Assembly (NCBI GenBank): GCA_003507395.1
Contig: DNVW01000011.1
Location: 15,541-49,633, forward strand
Source: Clostridiales bacterium
Lineage (GTDB): Bacteria; Bacillota; Clostridia; TANB77; CAG-508
Direction: 5' to 3'
Length of the DNA: 34,093 nt
Position numbers and translations under genes: made by a program. Positions 15,380-23,127 of the stretch are shown piece after piece (the first letter of the stretch is position 1; each line of letters starts with the position of its first letter). Under the pieces are notes generated by a model that saw only the letters and a list, made by a program, of their open reading frames with translations, did no database searches and was not told the origin of the DNA.

Positions 15380-16529
15380 ATGTCAAATAAAAGAGATTAT
15401 TATGAAGTATTAGGCATAGCAAAGAATGCAACAGATGAAGAGATAAAAAAGGCATATAGAAAATTAGCAAAAAAATATCATCCAGATGCTAATCCAGATA
15501 ATAAGCAAGAAGCAGAAGCAAAATTTAAAGAAGTGAATGAAGCATATGAAGTATTATCTGATTCACAAAAAAGACAAATGTATGATCAATTTGGGCACGA
15601 TGGTCCACAAGGCTTTGGTAGTGGAAATAATGGATATTATTCATATAGTTCATCTGGATTTGATGGGTTTAGCGACTTTGGAGATTTAGGAGATATATTC
15701 TCTTCATTTTTTGGAGGTGGATTTGGAACAAAAAGTGGAAAGAGTACTAACTCAGGTCCAAAAAAAGGAGCAGATTTAAGATATAATTTAGATATAAGTT
15801 TTGAAGAAGCATTTTTAGGGACAGAAAGATTTGTTACTATTTCAAGAAGTGAAACTTGTAATACATGTCATGGAAATGGTGCAAAACCAGGAACTAAGCC
15901 AGAGAGATGTTCTGTATGTGGAGGTACAGGTCAAATAAGACAAGTACAAACAACAATATTAGGACAAATGCAAACAACTAGACCATGTAGTAATTGTCAT
16001 GGTACTGGAGAAGTAATAAAAGAGGTCTGCACAGAGTGTAAACGGAAAAGGGAATATAAGAAAATCAGTAAAATTAACTGTAAAAATTCCAGCAGGTATA
16101 GATGAAAACCAAACAATAGTGTTAAAAGGAGAGGGCGAAACAGGCTACAAAGGAGGACCAAAAGGAGATTTATATATTACAATACACATAAAAAAACATA
16201 ATATATATACGAGAAAAGGAAATAATGTAATATGTGAAATACCAATAACCTTTACGCAGGCAGCATTAGGAGCAGAATTAGAAATACCAATGGTAGATGG
16301 TACAATAGAAAAATATACTATACCAGAAGGAACACAATCAGAAACAAAATTTACAATTAGAAATAAAGGTTTCAAAAACATAAATAACAACTTTTATGGA
16401 GATTTCATATTTGTTGTTCAGGTTCAGGTACCAAAAAGACTTTCAAAAGAACAAAGGGAAATATTGTTGCAATTAGCCAAAACTATGAATGAACAACCAC
16501 CAATAAAAAAGAAAGGAATATTTGGATAA
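15380..16529 (+). CDS. dnaJ: Co-chaperone DnaJ (Hsp40), expressed through a +1 frameshift at CGG
   Basis: DnaJ delivers substrates to DnaK and stimulates its ATPase. The joined protein is about 382 residues, the usual type I length. It has the J domain (1-70) with HPD at 34-36, a G/F-rich linker (about 73-120), a zinc region of four motifs CNTCHGNG, CSVCGGTG, CSNCHGTG and CTECKGKG, and the C-terminal peptide-binding domains ending in a normal family C-terminus. Frame 0 breaks within the fourth zinc motif, where AAA is followed by CGG (16043). Read in frame 0 it ends at 16105 after 20 unrelated residues. Skipping the C restores KGKGNIRK and the rest. Without the shift a J-domain protein with a broken zinc module would be made. 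The ATG at 15380 has AGGAGG upstream. It is the last gene of the hrcA operon; a strong terminator follows. Confidence 0.93.
16040..16046 (+). other. Candidate programmed +1 frameshift site, AAA-CGG-A in dnaJ
   Basis: Frame 0 reads TGT AAA CGG AAA AGG and meets a stop at 16103-16105. Dropping the C at 16043 gives TGT AAA GGA AAA GGG AAT, i.e. CKGKGN, completing the fourth CxxCxGxG zinc motif. The site has the same CGGAA core as the other three. Confidence 0.8.
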
Positions 16530-16537
16530 AAACATTT

Positions 16538-16571
16538 AAAATAACTGGTGATAAAATTACCAGTTATTTTT
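16538..16571 (+). terminator. Rho-independent terminator after dnaJ
   Basis: AAAATAACTGGT (16538-16549) pairs with ACCAGTTATTTT (16559-16570) around a 9-nt loop, followed by T. It closes the hrcA-grpE-dnaK-dnaJ operon 9 nt beyond dnaJ. Confidence 0.9.
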
Positions 16572-16586
16572 GCATGTAAATATTTA

Positions 16587-16615
16587 TAGACAAAAAACAA
16601 TAAATGCTATATAAT
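16587..16615 (+). promoter_or_regulatory. Predicted sigma-A promoter of rsmE
   Basis: TAGACA (16587-16592), a 17-nt spacer and TATAAT (16610-16615). It lies between the dnaJ terminator and rsmE and so gives rsmE and the following genes a start independent of heat shock. Confidence 0.65.
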
Positions 16616-16668
16616 ATAGGCTAAGAAAAAAGAGATTATTGCTGGTACTTTAGAAAGGAAAATTGAAA

Positions 16669-17412
16669 ATGCCAAAGTTTTTTGTAAAAGATGAACAAGT
16701 GGATGGAGAAAATATAAAAATAGTAGGTGAAGATGTAAACCATATAGTAAATGTGTTAAGATTAAAAAAAGAAGACGAAGTACAAATATGTAATGCAAAT
16801 ACAAATGTTAATTATATTGCCAATATTATAAACATGAATAAAAAAATTGTAGAATGTAAAATAAAACATATCGAAAACTCAACAAATGAAACAAATATAG
16901 ATATTACGCTGTTTCAAGGATTACCTAAAGCAGATAAAATGGAATACATAATACAAAAGAATGTAGAACTTGGAGTAAAGCATATAGTCCCAGTAGATAT
17001 GGAAAGAAGTATTGTAAAATTGGATGAAAAAACAATGATAAAAAAAATAGAAAGATGGCAAAAAATATCAGAAGTGGCTGCTAAGCAATCTGGAAGAGAT
17101 ATAATACCAAAAATAGAAAATATAATAAATGTAAAAAAAATTTGCGAACTTATAAAGAATTATGATATAGTATTAATAGCTTATGAAAATGAAAACCAAA
17201 TTACTTTGAAAGATAAATTAAGAAAAATCAAAAACTTTGATAATTTAAAAATAGCAGTCATTATTGGACCAGAGGGCGGAATTGATAAAAAAGAATTAGA
17301 AGAATTGATTAAAGCAGGAGCAAAGACAATAACATTAGGTAAAAGAATTTTAAGAACTGAAACTGCTTCAATAGTTGTTGTAAGTAATTTAATATATGAA
17401 GCAGAAATGTAA
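16669..17412 (+). CDS. rsmE: 16S rRNA (uracil(1498)-N(3))-methyltransferase RsmE
   Basis: RsmE methylates N3 of U1498 in the 16S decoding region using SAM. The 247-residue SPOUT-family protein starts MPKFFVKDEQ, has a PUA-like N-terminal domain (about 1-70, HIVNVLRLKKEDEVQIC) and the trefoil-knot SAM site with IGPEGGIDKKEL (about 202-213) and LGKRILRTETA (about 227-237). I choose the ATG at 16669 with AAAGGA 9 nt upstream; a TTG at 16663 is in frame but too near the SD. It follows dnaJ, as in many Firmicutes, although prmA, which usually lies between them, is missing here. Confidence 0.96.
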   Translation: MPKFFVKDEQVDGENIKIVGEDVNHIVNVLRLKKEDEVQICNANTNVNYIANIINMNKKIVECKIKHIENSTNETNIDITLFQGLPKADKMEYIIQKNVELGVKHIVPVDMERSIVKLDEKTMIKKIERWQKISEVAAKQSGRDIIPKIENIINVKKICELIKNYDIVLIAYENENQITLKDKLRKIKNFDNLKIAVIIGPEGGIDKKELEELIKAGAKTITLGKRILRTETASIVVVSNLIYEAEM

Positions 17413-17447
17413 ATTTATAATCTTTAGGAAGGAGATTATGTAATAAA

Positions 17448-18260
17448 ATGGCTAACAAAAAAATAAATACAGAGCAAAAAAAAGGAACTGAAAAAAAGTT
17501 ATCCAAAAAAGAAACAGCAAAAACTACAACTCAAAATACTAAAACTGAAAATAAAGAACAAATGAGAAAAACAACAAATAACAACACAAAGAAAACAGTA
17601 GCAAAGTCTAAAAACAGTAAAGAAAAGAAGGCGGAGGCAAAACAAAAAACAAATGTTACAACTACTCAAAATGAAAATACTAAGAAAAAAAATATAACAA
17701 AAAATAAAAATATAAAGGAAAAAAAGGATATTCTTAAAGAAGACAAAACATCAAAAGCGATATCAAAAGAACAAGCCCAAATAGAAACCATTAGAAAAGA
17801 ATTAAAAAGCAAAAACAAAATACCAATAAAAGATATGAATAAGATATATAATGCGATTTTTCCTAATATTTATATAGCAGCAGGTGTAATAATATACTTT
17901 TTATTTATGATTTTTGGATTTTATAATATAAATAATAAAGTATTTATAACAGATGTAAAAGCATTTAGCATAGCAATGCTTTGTGGAGCAATAGCAATAT
18001 TCGAATATGCATATAAAAAAGATAGTACTAAGTTTGCAATATATGGAATAGAAAGTTTGGTAATGGCAATATTAACAATGTCTTTGATATATATAAACTT
18101 GATGTATTTTGATAAATTTGCATATGTAGTAGCAATAATTGCATTTGCATTAGCAGCATATTATATAGTAAAATGTGTAGTAATATATAAAATAAATAAA
18201 AAGAAATATTTTATGAACCAAATGAGAGAGATAATAGATAAAGATGAGGAGAACGAATAA
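17448..18260 (+). CDS. Membrane protein with a long lysine-rich N-terminal tail, unknown function
   Basis: I do not recognise this family. The 270-residue protein has an N-terminal region of about 135 residues made almost wholly of K, T, N, E, Q and S, lacking hydrophobic order and probably disordered (pI very basic). Four hydrophobic helices follow, at about 140-162 (IYIAAGVIIYFLFMIFGFY), 170-188 (AFSIAMLCGAIAIFEYAY), 197-220 and 223-246, ending in a short charged tail (MREIIDKDEENE). It has no signal peptide. The basic tail is likely cytoplasmic and could bind nucleic acid or anionic lipid. The ATG at 17448 lies behind GGAAGGAG. yicC starts 2 nt after its stop, so it is co-translated with yicC. 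The low-complexity tail is A-rich at DNA level, like its neighbours. Confidence 0.8.
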   Translation: MANKKINTEQKKGTEKKLSKKETAKTTTQNTKTENKEQMRKTTNNNTKKTVAKSKNSKEKKAEAKQKTNVTTTQNENTKKKNITKNKNIKEKKDILKEDKTSKAISKEQAQIETIRKELKSKNKIPIKDMNKIYNAIFPNIYIAAGVIIYFLFMIFGFYNINNKVFITDVKAFSIAMLCGAIAIFEYAYKKDSTKFAIYGIESLVMAILTMSLIYINLMYFDKFAYVVAIIAFALAAYYIVKCVVIYKINKKKYFMNQMREIIDKDEENE

Positions 18261-18262
18261 AT

Positions 18263-19138
18263 ATGAAGAGTATGACAGGATATGGAAGAGCTAAAATAGA
18301 AAATGATACCAGAGAATATATAGTAGAAGTAAAATCTGTGAATCATAAATACTTAGATATAAACATAAAGTTACCTAAAACTTTATTTTGCATAGAAGAT
18401 AAAATAAGAAAAGTAATATCTAATAAAATATCAAGGGGGAAAATTGATGTTTTTGTAACCTACATAAATTATGGAATAGAGGGAAAAACTATATTAATAA
18501 ATAAAGATATTGCAAAAATGTATATAAAAGAAATAGAAGAGATAGCAACAGAAAATAATATAGCAAGTGGAATAAGGGCAACCGAAATTTCTAAATTTCC
18601 AGAAGTTTTAAATGTTATAGTAGATGAAGAAGATGAAGAAAAAATATGGTTAGAACTTAATAAATGTCTAGAAAAAGCATTAGATAATTTTATAGAAATG
18701 AGAATAACAGAAGGAGAAAAAATAAAAGAAGACTTAAAGCAAAGATTAGATGAAATAGATGAAAATATTAATGAAATTTTTAAAAACTCTACTGGACTTG
18801 TAGAAGAATATGTAGTAAAATTAAGAAAGAGAATACAAGAAATACTTAATACAGATGTTGTGGATGAAACAAGATTAGCTCAAGAAATTGTTATATATTC
18901 AGACAAGACTTCTATAGAAGAGGAAATTACAAGGATAAAAAGTCATATAATACAATTTAAAGAGCTATTGAACTCTGAAGGTGCAATAGGGAAAAAAGCA
19001 GATTTTATTATACAAGAGATGAATAGAGAAATAAATACAATTGGTTCAAAATCAGGAAAATTTGAGATAACACAATTAGTTATAAAAATAAAGACACAAA
19101 TTGAAGACATAAGGGAGCAAATACAAAATATTGAATAA
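18263..19138 (+). CDS. yicC: YicC-family endoribonuclease
   Basis: YicC/YloC proteins are conserved RNA-binding endoribonucleases. The 291-residue protein begins MKSMTGYGRA, the family signature, continues VEVKSVNHKYLDINIKLP and carries a central coiled region. It ends with the highly conserved acidic/basic C-terminal block DETRLAQEIVIYSDKTSIEEEI (in two pieces, about 202-223) and FIIQEMNREINTIGSK. Length is normal. ATG 18263 lies 2 nt after the preceding gene and is followed by remA, rpoZ and gmk, the usual Firmicutes neighbourhood. Confidence 0.94.
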   Translation: MKSMTGYGRAKIENDTREYIVEVKSVNHKYLDINIKLPKTLFCIEDKIRKVISNKISRGKIDVFVTYINYGIEGKTILINKDIAKMYIKEIEEIATENNIASGIRATEISKFPEVLNVIVDEEDEEKIWLELNKCLEKALDNFIEMRITEGEKIKEDLKQRLDEIDENINEIFKNSTGLVEEYVVKLRKRIQEILNTDVVDETRLAQEIVIYSDKTSIEEEITRIKSHIIQFKELLNSEGAIGKKADFIIQEMNREINTIGSKSGKFEITQLVIKIKTQIEDIREQIQNIE

Positions 19139-19184
19139 AAAACATAAAACTTTTTAAAATAAATGTGAAAGAAAGGAAAGATTT

Positions 19185-19445
19185 ATGCAATTGATAAATA
19201 TTGGATTTGGAAATATAGTTTCGGCAAATAGAATAGTGGCAATAGTAAGCCCAGAGTCAGCACCTATCAAAAGAATTGTGCAAATAGCAAAAGATGAAGG
19301 AAGAGCAGTTGATGCAACATATGGGAGAAGAACTAGAGCAGTGTTAATAATGGATTCAGGACATGTTATTTTATCAGCAGTTCAGCCAGAAACTGTAGCA
19401 GGAAGACTAGACAAAGAAGATACAAATGAAACAATTATAGAATAG
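19185..19445 (+). CDS. remA: RemA-family regulator (DUF370)
   Basis: An 86-residue protein of the RemA/YlzA family; in Bacillus subtilis RemA is a DNA-binding activator of biofilm-matrix and osmoprotection genes that assembles into rings. The sequence shows the family hallmarks LINIGFGNIVSANRIVAIVSPESAPIKR (in two pieces, residues 2-29), DATYGRRTRAVLIMDSGHVILSA and the QPETVAGRL tail. The ATG at 19185 has GAAAGGA about 7 nt upstream. It lies between yicC and rpoZ, as usual. The target genes in this organism are not in the window. Confidence 0.93.
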   Translation: MQLINIGFGNIVSANRIVAIVSPESAPIKRIVQIAKDEGRAVDATYGRRTRAVLIMDSGHVILSAVQPETVAGRLDKEDTNETIIE

Positions 19446-19470
19446 TATATTAAAAAAGGAGATTATAAAA

Positions 19471-19662
19471 ATGATAGTAAAACCAACAGTTGTAGATTTA
19501 TTAAAAAATGTTGATAACAGATTTCAATTAGTAATAGCTGTTTCTAAAAGGGCAAGACAAATAGCAAATGGAAGTAAGCTTTTAACAGGTGTTGATGAAG
19601 AATCACCAGTAACATTGGCAGCAAATGAAATTGCAGAAGGAAAGGTAAAAGTAGTATGTTAG
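19471..19662 (+). CDS. rpoZ: DNA-directed RNA polymerase omega subunit
   Basis: Omega stabilises the beta' subunit and assists assembly of RNA polymerase. The 63-residue protein has PTVVDLLKNVDNRFQLVIAVSKRARQI (two pieces) with the conserved RFxLVxxxxKRARQ core at residues 17-31 and the VTLAANEIAEGKV tail. Length is typical for Firmicutes. The ATG at 19471 follows an AAAGGAG SD. Its 3' end overlaps gmk by 7 nt. The order rpoZ-gmk is the reverse of the common Bacillus order gmk-rpoZ. Confidence 0.94.
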   Translation: MIVKPTVVDLLKNVDNRFQLVIAVSKRARQIANGSKLLTGVDEESPVTLAANEIAEGKVKVVC

Positions 19663-20204
19663 TATTATTGTCAGGAGTTTCAGGTGCTGGTAAAGACACA
19701 ATAAAAAAAGAATTAATTAAAAGAATAAAAAACGTAGAATCTTTACCATCATATACAAACAGAAATCCAAGAAGTAATGATATTCCAGGAGTAACATATA
19801 ATTTTGTAACTACAGAAGAATTTGAAAGAATGATAAAAGATGGTGAATTATATGAATATTCAGAGCATCATGGACATTATTATGGAACTTCTAAGAAATT
19901 ATTAAATGAAAAAATAAGTAAAGGTAAAATAATTGTAAAAGATATAGAAGTAAATGGTGTAGAAAATTTACTAAAACTATTAAAAGATGATGTGGAGATT
20001 GTAACAATATTTTTAAAAGTGCCAAAAGAAGAACTAAGAAAAAGATTAGAGGAAAGAGAAGATAACCAAAGCGCAGAAGAAATAGAGCTGAGATTAAATA
20101 GGTTAGAATATGAAGAGTCTAAAATAGGAATGTATGATTATGTAATAAAAAATGACAATTTAGAAAGAACATTAAGAATTATAGAAGAAATAATAAAAAC
20201 ATAA
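19656..20204 (+). CDS. gmk: Guanylate kinase
   Basis: Gmk phosphorylates GMP to GDP, linking guanine nucleotide supply to replication and (p)ppGpp. The 182-residue protein has a P-loop variant GVSGAGKDTIKKEL (about 6-19; the usual form is GPSGVGKGT), the GMP-binding YTNRNPRSNDIPGVTYNF (about residues 35-52) and EYSEHHGHYYGTS, and the IVKDIEVNGVENL core. The last segment is the RLEYEESKIGMYDYVIKND block. GGAAAGG inside the rpoZ coding sequence gives the SD, and the gene overlaps rpoZ by 7 nt (coupled). The P-loop glycine here is not interrupted, unlike recG and priA. Confidence 0.93.
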   Translation: MLVLLSGVSGAGKDTIKKELIKRIKNVESLPSYTNRNPRSNDIPGVTYNFVTTEEFERMIKDGELYEYSEHHGHYYGTSKKLLNEKISKGKIIVKDIEVNGVENLLKLLKDDVEIVTIFLKVPKEELRKRLEEREDNQSAEEIELRLNRLEYEESKIGMYDYVIKNDNLERTLRIIEEIIKT

Positions 20205-20205
20205 A

Positions 20206-20231
20206 AACACTAACCAACATTAGTGTTTTTT
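20206..20231 (+). terminator. Rho-independent terminator after gmk
   Basis: AACACTAA (20206-20213) and TTAGTGTT (20220-20227) around a 6-nt loop, followed by TTTT. It separates the yicC-remA-rpoZ-gmk unit from priA. Confidence 0.88.
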
Positions 20232-20292
20232 GCTTTCAATTTTTAAAAAAGAATGATATACTATATAAAAATAAATTGAAGGAAAAGATAAA

Positions 20293-22546
20293 ATGATTGC
20301 CGAAGTAATTATACAAAGTAATGCAAAAGAATTAAATAAAGTATTTGACTATAATATACCTACGAATTTAGAGGAAAAAATAAAAGTAGGAAGTAGAGTT
20401 TTAGTACCATTTGGCAATGTGAAAACTCTAGAGGATGGGTTTGTAATTGGCATAAAAGAAAATTCTGAATACAAGGTAAAAGATATTGCAAATGTACAAG
20501 AGGAATGTATAAATAATGAAAAAATAGAATTAGCTAAATGGATGGCAAAAAGGTATTTTTGTAACATATCAGATTGCTTAAAACTAATGTTACCACCTGG
20601 GACAAGAACAAAAATGTTATCAAATAGAATAAAAGAAAAAAAGCAATTATATGTTATATTAAAAAAAGACAAAGATGAAATAGAAAACGATATAGAAAAT
20701 AAAAAAATAACATCAAACAAGCAAATAAGAGTATTAAAATTTTTAATAGATAATGATGGGGCATTTATATCAGAAATAGAAATGTTTACAGATATAACAA
20801 AAGTTGTTATAGATAGTCTTGCGAAAAAAGGATATGTAGAAATTGAAGAGAAACAAATAGAGAGAAATCCTTTTATACATAAAGTTGATAATAAAAGTGA
20901 AAAAATGAAACTTACACATGAACAACAAAATGCATATAACAAAATAATAGAAGCAATGCAAGAACAATTATTTTGTGAATTTTTAATATATGGAATTACA
21001 GGTTCGCGGAAAAACAGAAATATATTTACAACTAATAGAAGATACTATAAGACAGGGAAAAAGCAGTATAATGCTTGTGCCCGAAATTTCACTTACACCA
21101 CAAACAGTAGATAGGTTTATATCAAGATTTGGTGAAGATAAAATTGCAGTTTTGCATAGCAAATTATCAATTGGAGAAAGATATGATCAATGGAATAAAA
21201 TAAAAAAAGGACAAGCCAAAATTGTAATTGGAGCGAGAAGTGCTATATTTGCTCCAATTGATAATTTGGGATTAATCGTTATTGATGAAGAACATGATAG
21301 TTCATATAAATCAGAAACAACACCAAAATATAATGCTAAAGAAGTGGCAACATATATAGCAAAGCAAAATAATATATGTCTTGTTTTAGGAAGTGCAACA
21401 CCAGACATAGAAACATATTACAAAGCACAAAAACAAGAAGTTGAATTGTTAGAATTAAAACATAGGGCAAATAACTCAAGTCTGCCTGACGTAGAAATAG
21501 TTGATTTAAGAGAAGAAATGCTCTCTGGAAATAAATCAATGATAAGCAAAAAGTTATATAATGAAATAGAAAAAAATATTCAAAATAAAAAGCAAACAAT
21601 ATTATTTTTAAATAGAAGAGGATTTTCAACTTTTGTAATGTGTAGGGACTGTGGATATACAGTCAAATGCAAAAATTGCGATATTACTTTAACATATCAT
21701 TCTAATACTAATAAACTAAAATGCCATTATTGTGGTTACGAAACAAATGCAGTTACAATTTGCCCAGAATGTAAAAGCCATAATATTAGGTATTTTGGAA
21801 CAGGAACTCAAAAATTAGAAGCGGAAATAAATAAAATGTTTCCAAATGCCAGAACAATTAGAATGGATGTAGATACTGTAAATAGAAAAAATTCGCATGA
21901 AGAAATATTAAATAAATTTAAAAATGATAGCATCGATATTTTAATAGGAACACAAATGGTGGTAAAAGGACACCACTTTCCAAATGTAACATTAGTTGGA
22001 GTAATAGCAGCAGATGGAAGTTTAAATATAGATGACTTTAGGGCAAATGAAAAAACTTTTCAAATATTAACACAGGTGGCAGGAAGAGCAGGGAGAGGAG
22101 AAAGTAGAGGAAAGGTAATTATACAAACATATAATCCAGATAACTTTAGTATAGAATGTAGTAAAAAGCAAGATTATAATTTATTTTATGAAACAGAGAT
22201 AAAACTAAGAAAACAATTGAAATATCCGCCATTCTGCGATATAATAACAATAGGTGTTTCTGCAACTAATGAAGAAACGACAATAAAAGTTATCAAAAAA
22301 TTACATAATTATTTGAAACAGAGAATTAAAACAGAAAATATAGGAGTGCTCTTATATAGTCCATTACCAGCTCCAATAGATAAAATAAAAAATAAATATC
22401 GTTGGAGAATGATTATTAAGTGCAAATTTGGAGAAGATATAATTGAGTTTATAAATAATATGCTAGAAGAATATAATAAATATGAAATACCTAAAAAAGA
22501 AGATGTAAGAATAAATATAGCTTTAAATCCAGCTAATATGAATTAA
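20293..22546 (+). CDS. priA: Primosomal helicase PriA, expressed through a +1 frameshift at CGG
   Basis: PriA restarts stalled forks by loading the replicative helicase. The joined protein is about 750 residues, normal for Clostridia. It has the N-terminal 3'-DNA-binding and winged-helix domains (about 1-220), Walker A GITGSGKTEIYL at the junction (about 235-246), VIDEEHDSSYK (about 327-337), SATPDIET, and eight cysteines of the zinc module between CRDCGYTVKCKNC and CPECKSHN (about 446-500). Motifs GTQMVVKGHHFP and QVAGRAGRG (about 597-605) follow. Frame 0 reads TCG CGG (21007) and would end at 21114, leaving only the DNA-binding part. Skipping the C restores GSGKTE. A second, overlapping reading frame begins at 20990 but has no independent SD. 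ATG 20293 has GAAGGA upstream. def and fmt follow in the usual order. Confidence 0.93.
21004..21010 (+). other. Candidate programmed +1 frameshift site, TCG-CGG-A in priA
   Basis: Frame 0 reads GGT TCG CGG AAA AAC and stops at 21112-21114. Dropping the C at 21007 gives GGT TCG GGA AAA ACA GAA, i.e. GSGKTE of Walker A. Position relative to the motif is the same as in recG, although the codon before differs (TCG versus TCA). Confidence 0.8.
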
Positions 22547-22581
22547 AAATTAAAGCTTTAGAAAGAAATGGAGGTAAACAT

Positions 22582-23067
22582 ATGGCAATAAGAGTAGTAA
22601 GAGAAAATGGAGATGAAATATTAAGAAAAAAATCTAGAGAAGTAGAAAAAGTAGATGATAAAATAAGAGAAATATTGGATGATATGGTAGAGACTCTACA
22701 CAAATATAATGGAGTTGGATTGGCAGGACCACAAATAGGAATATTAAAAAGAATAATAGTAATAGACTTATATGATGACAAGGGACCAATAAAATTAATT
22801 AATCCAGTGATAATAAAAGAAAAAGGAAAACATGAAGTAGAAGAAGGTTGCTTAAGTTTTCCTAACCAATATGGAAAAATAGTAAGACCAGAAGAAGTAA
22901 CGATAGAAGCATTAAATGAAAATGGAGAAAAAGTAAAAATAAAAGCAAAAGAATTATTTGCACAAGCAATTTGTCATGAAATAGATCATTTAGATGGAAT
23001 TTTATTCATAGATAAAATTTTGCCAGGAACACTTGAATATGTGGAGCCAAATGATATTAAAGAATAA
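22582..23067 (+). CDS. def: Peptide deformylase
   Basis: Def removes the formyl group from N-terminal methionine co-translationally. The 161-residue metalloenzyme has motif 1 GVGLAGPQIG (about 46-55; the second alanine of the usual GLAAPQIG is glycine here), motif 2 EGCLSFP (about 92-98) with the metal-binding cysteine, and motif 3 QAICHEIDHLDG (about 129-140) with the HExxH metal site. Length is that of type 1 Gram-positive or clostridial Def. ATG 22582 follows GGAGGT. It sits between priA and fmt, the usual arrangement of the formyl-methionine cycle. Confidence 0.95.
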   Translation: MAIRVVRENGDEILRKKSREVEKVDDKIREILDDMVETLHKYNGVGLAGPQIGILKRIIVIDLYDDKGPIKLINPVIIKEKGKHEVEEGCLSFPNQYGKIVRPEEVTIEALNENGEKVKIKAKELFAQAICHEIDHLDGILFIDKILPGTLEYVEPNDIKE

Positions 23068-23127
23068 AAAACAAAATGTAAAGCAAAGAGTATCAGAAAC
23101 TAACATCTAAAAGAAAGGAACAAAAAG

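Noticed and set aside
20235..20262. Promoter of priA
   Set aside because: TATACT at 20257-20262 with TTCAAT at 20235 is too weak to list as a feature, though a promoter after the gmk terminator is expected.
6295..21009. CGG reassigned to another amino acid
   Set aside because: Reassignment keeps frame 0, which hits a stop within 2-36 codons at every site; only a change of frame explains the downstream homology.
6292..21010. The four single-base insertions are sequencing or assembly errors
   Set aside because: Random errors in AT-rich DNA mostly fall in homopolymers and vary in base. Here all four are the same base (C), before the same codon (GGA), in the same CGGAA context and in conserved motifs, and no other indel is seen in about 34 kb. 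A systematic basecaller error cannot be fully excluded without reads, and is listed as the main refutation test.
6292..21010. prfB-type +1 shift driven by P-site slippage and an upstream SD
   Set aside because: No common slippery P-site codon (TCA, CAA, AAA, TCG) and no common SD-like element at the proper distance; the only shared feature is CGGAA.
5428..22546. recG, recD2, dnaJ and priA are decaying pseudogenes
   Set aside because: Apart from the one C, each gene keeps all motifs, normal length, a good SD and no other stop; simultaneous loss of these core genes by the same lesion is implausible.
5428..22546. Two-gene split proteins translated from internal starts
   Set aside because: The downstream parts of recD2 and dnaJ lack an SD and suitable start near the junction, and the Walker A or zinc motif itself would be cut in two.
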